A stretch of 8,184 nt of DNA from GCA-2701705 sp036163455. GTDB taxonomy: Bacteria; Pseudomonadota; Gammaproteobacteria; GCA-002705445; GCA-002716945. Shown one piece after another: positions 5,960 to 8,184 of the stretch (the first letter of the stretch is position 1; each line of letters starts with the position of its first letter). The notes beneath the pieces were generated by a model that was not told where the DNA came from, ran no database searches, and saw nothing but the letters and a program-made list of their open reading frames with translations. The stretch covers positions 1 to 8,184 of the forward strand of contig JAYZKL010000067.1 of assembly GCA_036163455.1 (NCBI GenBank), in the 5' to 3' direction. Made by a program: the position numbers and the translations under genes.

Positions 5960-7372
5960 TTATAGACTATAGTACATTTCAAACTCGCAAGGATGTGTAG
6001 ATTGTCTCAATCTTTGTACATCATCCATTTTGAGTTCTATATAAGAGTCAATGGTACTATCAGTAAACACACCACCTTCTTTTAAAAAGTCTCTATCTTT
6101 ATCAAGTGCTTCTAAAGCAATTTCAAGAGAAGAGGCTACCGTTGGCAGCATTTTTTCTTCATCAGAAGATAATTCATACAGGTCCTTATCGATTGGGTCA
6201 CCTGGTTGAATTTTATTTTTAATACCATCAAGTCCTGCCATCATCATTGCAGAAAATGCAAAATATGGATTAGCCATTGAATCAGGGAATCTAACCTCGA
6301 TTCTTCTTGCCTTATCGCTAGTTACATATGGAATCCTGATTGATGCGGATCTATTTCTTGCTGAATAAGTAAGAATAGTTGGCGCTTCAAATCCAGGTAT
6401 AAGACGCTTATAGCTATTAGTAGCAGGGTTGGTAAGAGCATTTAAAGCTCTAGCATGTTTTATAATGCCTCCTATATAATGAAGCGCATCTTCAGATAAA
6501 TTCCCATAACCTTTACCAGCAAAAACATTCTTATCTCCCTTAAATAGTGACTGATGGACATGCATTCCATTTCCATTATCACCAACAAGAGGTTTAGGCA
6601 TAAAAGTAGCAGTCTTGCCATATGCATGTGCAACATTCATAACTACATATTTATAAATTTGTACTTCATCAGCTTTTCTTACCAATGTGTTAAATTTAGC
6701 TCCTATTTCTGCTTGTCCAGCAGTTGCCACTTCATGGTGATGGACTTCACAAGGAACTCCCATCTCATTTAGTGTAGTTACCATTGCAGACCTGCAATCT
6801 TGTAAACTATCAACTGGAGGAACAGGAAAATAACCGCCTTTAACAAGAGGTCTATGGCCACTATTACCATCTTCAACAACTTTACCACTGCCGTAGCAAG
6901 CTTCTTGTGAATCTACACTAAAGAAACAGCTGCCAAGTTTGTCCTCAAATCTGACATCATCAAAAACAAAAAACTCATTTTCCGGACCAAAAAAAGCTTG
7001 ATCAGCAATACCGCTATCTTTTAAATATGTTTCAGCTTTCTTAGCAACAGACCTAGGGTCTTTTTCATATGGTTTGCCATCAGAAGGCTCTATAACATCG
7101 CAGCGAATATTTAGTGTTGGTTCGTCAAAGAAAGGGTCCATAACCGCAGAATCTGGGTCTGGCATCAAAATCATATCTGATTCATTGATACCTTTCCAAC
7201 CAGCAATTGATGATCCATCAAACATTTTACCTTCTTTAAGATCACCTTTAACACCATCTTCATCAGCAGTCACAGTTACATGTTGTTCTTTGCCCTGAGT
7301 ATTAGTAAATCTATAGTCAATAAATTTAACTTCCTTTTCTTTTATTATTTTAAATACATTATCACCACTCAT
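5960..7372 (-). CDS. glnA: Glutamine synthetase, type I (adenylylatable)
   Basis: GlnA makes glutamine from glutamate, ammonia and ATP in the cytoplasm as a dodecamer; it is the main entry point for ammonium. The 470 residues match the enterobacterial GSI-beta length (469). Visible motifs are MFDGSSIAGW (50-59), FGPENEFFVFD (128-138) with metal-binding E131/E133, HHHEVATAGQAEIG (211-224), NGNGMHVHQS (266-275) with H271, NPATNSYKRLIPG (315-327), RNRSASIRIP (339-348) and RRIEVRFPD (356-364). KDLYELSSDEE (396-406) places the adenylylation tyrosine at Y399, implying control by GlnE. The start has GAGG at 7383-7380, 7 nt before the ATG. It is first in the glnA-ntrB-ntrC operon, so NtrBC control of its own operon is likely. 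Confidence 0.98.
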   Translation of the reverse strand: MSGDNVFKIIKEKEVKFIDYRFTNTQGKEQHVTVTADEDGVKGDLKEGKMFDGSSIAGWKGINESDMILMPDPDSAVMDPFFDEPTLNIRCDVIEPSDGKPYEKDPRSVAKKAETYLKDSGIADQAFFGPENEFFVFDDVRFEDKLGSCFFSVDSQEACYGSGKVVEDGNSGHRPLVKGGYFPVPPVDSLQDCRSAMVTTLNEMGVPCEVHHHEVATAGQAEIGAKFNTLVRKADEVQIYKYVVMNVAHAYGKTATFMPKPLVGDNGNGMHVHQSLFKGDKNVFAGKGYGNLSEDALHYIGGIIKHARALNALTNPATNSYKRLIPGFEAPTILTYSARNRSASIRIPYVTSDKARRIEVRFPDSMANPYFAFSAMMMAGLDGIKNKIQPGDPIDKDLYELSSDEEKMLPTVASSLEIALEALDKDRDFLKEGGVFTDSTIDSYIELKMDDVQRLRQSTHPCEFEMYYSL

Positions 7373-7423
7373 AATTAATCCTCATTTTTGTTTTATCCAC
7401 TTTCAATAAAAGCGTAAAAAGCC

Positions 7424-7438
7424 ACATTTTATTTTCCA
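7424..7438 (-). promoter_or_regulatory. Weak sigma-54-like -24/-12 element upstream of glnA
   Basis: The minus strand reads TGGAAAATAAAATGT, with GG in the -24 position and TG in the -12 position at the correct distance of TGGCAC-N5-TTGC. The final C of the -12 box is T here, and only part of the -24 box matches. Transcription would start near 7412, about 40 nt before the glnA ATG. Support comes mostly from context: the operon encodes a GAFTGA-containing NtrC. The match alone could be chance. Confidence 0.3.
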
Positions 7439-7471
7439 ATAAGATGTGTTTTTAGCTCATTTTGTATAAAA

Positions 7472-7503
7472 AATGGTATATATTTACATATATATGCACC
7501 ATT
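7472..7503. repeat. Bulged inverted repeat in the glnA upstream region
   Basis: AATGGT (7472-7477) pairs with ACCATT (7498-7503). ATATAT (7478-7483) pairs with ATATAT (7490-7495). A 2-nt GC bulge (7496-7497) and a 6-nt loop (7484-7489) complete it, giving 12 paired bases. It may be a protein-binding dyad or an RNA hairpin if glnA is transcribed from further upstream. It includes the TGCACC half-site at 7495-7500. Confidence 0.4.
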
Positions 7504-7535
7504 ATATAACATTAGTATTATTAAAAAAACCCCAA

Positions 7536-7552
7536 TGTTCATAAATAGTGCA
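7536..7552. promoter_or_regulatory. Possible NtrC-binding site upstream of glnA
   Basis: TGTTCA-N5-AGTGCA resembles the NtrC consensus TGCACY-N5-RGTGCA. The right half is a full match, and the left half keeps T, G and C at positions 1, 2 and 5. A second half-site, TGCACC at 7495-7500, begins 41 bp away, about four helical turns, with a poor partner. Both lie roughly 85-140 bp upstream of the candidate sigma-54 start, where enhancer sites are usually found. Confidence 0.3.
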
Positions 7553-7721
7553 AAATATTAATGATATTTAGGTGAATAAAATAGCTCAAATTAAGTATTT
7601 TTATAATTATTAATACCCATATATCAACTTCGTTTAATCATCCATGAAATATCATCTATAATTGAACTTACTGATGAAGAAAATATCTAGACGAATCTCT
7701 AATTTTTTATATATCAAAAAT

Positions 7722-7735
7722 AGGGGCAAATATTG
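7722..7735 (+). promoter_or_regulatory. Shine-Dalgarno AGGGG and TTG start deciding the glyS N-terminus
   Basis: AGGGG at 7722-7726 stands 6 nt before TTG at 7733, ideal spacing. The first in-frame ATG (7748) would be 21 nt away, too far. The stop codon TAG at 7721-7723 closes the frame just upstream, so TTG is the best upstream start. Confidence 0.65.
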
Positions 7736-8184
7736 ACTGCTCATACTATGGATGATTTGGTGTCGCTTTGTAAAAGAAGAGGCTTCATATTTCAATCAAA
7801 TGAAATTTACGGTGGCGTACAAGGCCTTTATGATTATGGACCTTTAGGTGTTGAATTAAAAAATAACCTTAAACAGTCATGGTGGGTTTCAATGGTCTAT
7901 GCCAGAGATGATATTGAAGGTTTAGATGCGTCAATCTTAACTCACCCAGAAGTTTTACAATATTCTGGTCATCAGGAAACATTTTCTGATCCAATGATAG
8001 ACTGTAAATCTTGTAAATTAAGATGGAGAGCTGATGATTTAACAGATAAAAAATGCCCTGCTTGTGGCTCAACTGATTTAACTGATCCGCGCCCATTTAA
8101 TCTAATGTTTAAGACTAGTTTAGGGCCAGTTGATGATGGTACTGGGCTTGCTTATTTACGACCAGAGACAGCTCAACAAATTTT
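7733..8184 (+). CDS. glyS: Glycyl-tRNA synthetase, single-chain dimeric type, 3' end cut by window edge
   Basis: This class II synthetase attaches glycine to tRNA-Gly in the cytoplasm. About 150 residues are visible, counted from the TTG. LVSLCKRRGFIFQSNEIYGG (9-28) and YDYGPLGVELKNN (33-45) are hallmarks of the alpha-2 dimeric GlyRS shared with eukaryotes, Gram-positive bacteria and Thermus, not of the GlyQ/GlyS alpha2-beta2 enzyme. Next comes SGHQETFSDPMIDC (78-91), then a zinc-ribbon-like pair C91-x2-C94 and C108-x2-C111. PFNLMFKT (121-128) and AYLRPETAQQI (140-150) belong to the motif 2 region; the usual sequence there is ETAQGIF, so Gln replaces Gly. The start is probably TTG at 7733 because of AGGGG 6 nt upstream; ATG 7748 would drop only five residues. 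The symbol glyS (or glyQS) is used loosely. Divergent from glnA. Confidence 0.94.
   Translation, partial: MTAHTMDDLVSLCKRRGFIFQSNEIYGGVQGLYDYGPLGVELKNNLKQSWWVSMVYARDDIEGLDASILTHPEVLQYSGHQETFSDPMIDCKSCKLRWRADDLTDKKCPACGSTDLTDPRPFNLMFKTSLGPVDDGTGLAYLRPETAQQI

Larger units (their letters stand above)
7373..7732. other. 360-bp divergent intergenic region between glnA and glyS
   Basis: No plausible gene is present in this very A/T-rich gap. It should hold the promoters of both flanking operons. For glnA (leftward) there is a weak sigma-54-like element at 7424-7438 and two NtrC-like half-sites (TGCACC at 7495-7500, AGTGCA at 7547-7552). For glyS (rightward) a perfect TATAAT occurs at 7657-7662 with only a poor -35, and another lies at 7602-7607. 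A bulged dyad covers 7472-7503. No riboswitch or T-box-like leader was recognised. Confidence 0.6.

Noticed and set aside
6554..6772. Short plus-strand reading frame inside glnA
   Set aside because: Antisense to the conserved glutamine synthetase core, no family resemblance, no Shine-Dalgarno sequence; a shadow of the real gene. Similar frames opposite ntrC, ntrB and secB were rejected for the same reason.
7411..7425. TGTGGC...GCT on the minus strand as a sigma-54 promoter for glnA
   Set aside because: The GG and GC are separated by 8 bases instead of 10, a spacing sigma-54 does not normally accept.
7869..8096. Minus-strand reading frame opposite glyS
   Set aside because: It runs opposite clearly conserved GlyRS motifs and its sequence shows no recognisable domain.
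1..8184. CRISPR array, insertion sequence, prophage, tRNA or undescribed defence cluster
   Set aside because: No spaced direct repeats, transposase, integrase or cloverleaf was seen; every long open frame belongs to a known conserved family.

Overview
This is an AT-rich chromosomal window, roughly one third G+C by eye, with the standard genetic code and very tight gene packing. All nine genes can be assigned. Gene content and order point to a streamlined gammaproteobacterium, plausibly marine. The run yibN-secB-gpsA matches the E. coli order yibN-grxC-secB-gpsA-cysE with grxC missing, and ctpA, ntrC, ntrB and glnA lie in the same wider neighbourhood in Pseudomonas (from memory). I cannot fix the genus. 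SAR86-like or SUP05-like lineages are guesses from base composition only.

Layout. Positions 1-1170 (minus strand, cut by the left edge) carry a secreted C-terminal processing protease, CtpA. A 73-bp divergent promoter region follows (1171-1243). It holds a perfect 18-bp palindrome and two candidate promoters that would give almost leaderless messages. A rightward operon runs from 1244 to 3474: an ArsR-family repressor of the BigR/SqrR (sulfide/persulfide-sensing) type, a membrane-anchored rhodanese-like YibN that has lost its catalytic cysteine, the export chaperone SecB, and a divergent glycerol-3-phosphate dehydrogenase GpsA. The operon is compact: secB overlaps yibN by 20 nt and gpsA overlaps secB by 4 nt.

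A nitrogen-regulation operon runs leftward from 7372 to 3458: glnA (type I glutamine synthetase), ntrB (sensor kinase) and ntrC (sigma-54 activator). ntrB and ntrC are coupled by a TGATG overlap, and a strong hairpin separates glnA from ntrB. ntrC and gpsA converge and overlap by 17 bp. An A/T-only inverted repeat covers both 3' ends and may act as a two-way terminator.

The 360-bp region 7373-7732 lies between glnA and glyS. It contains weak NtrC-like and sigma-54-like elements and a hairpin-like dyad. At the right edge, glyS (rightward, cut by the edge) encodes the single-chain dimeric type of glycyl-tRNA synthetase, probably starting at TTG. Most gammaproteobacteria use the two-subunit GlyQ/GlyS enzyme instead.

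No mobile element, CRISPR array, RNA gene or clearly undescribed multi-gene system is visible. The most interesting points are the putative persulfide-sensing repressor with its palindromic operator, its cysteine-less rhodanese neighbour, the diverged GpsA active-site region, and the dimeric GlyRS.
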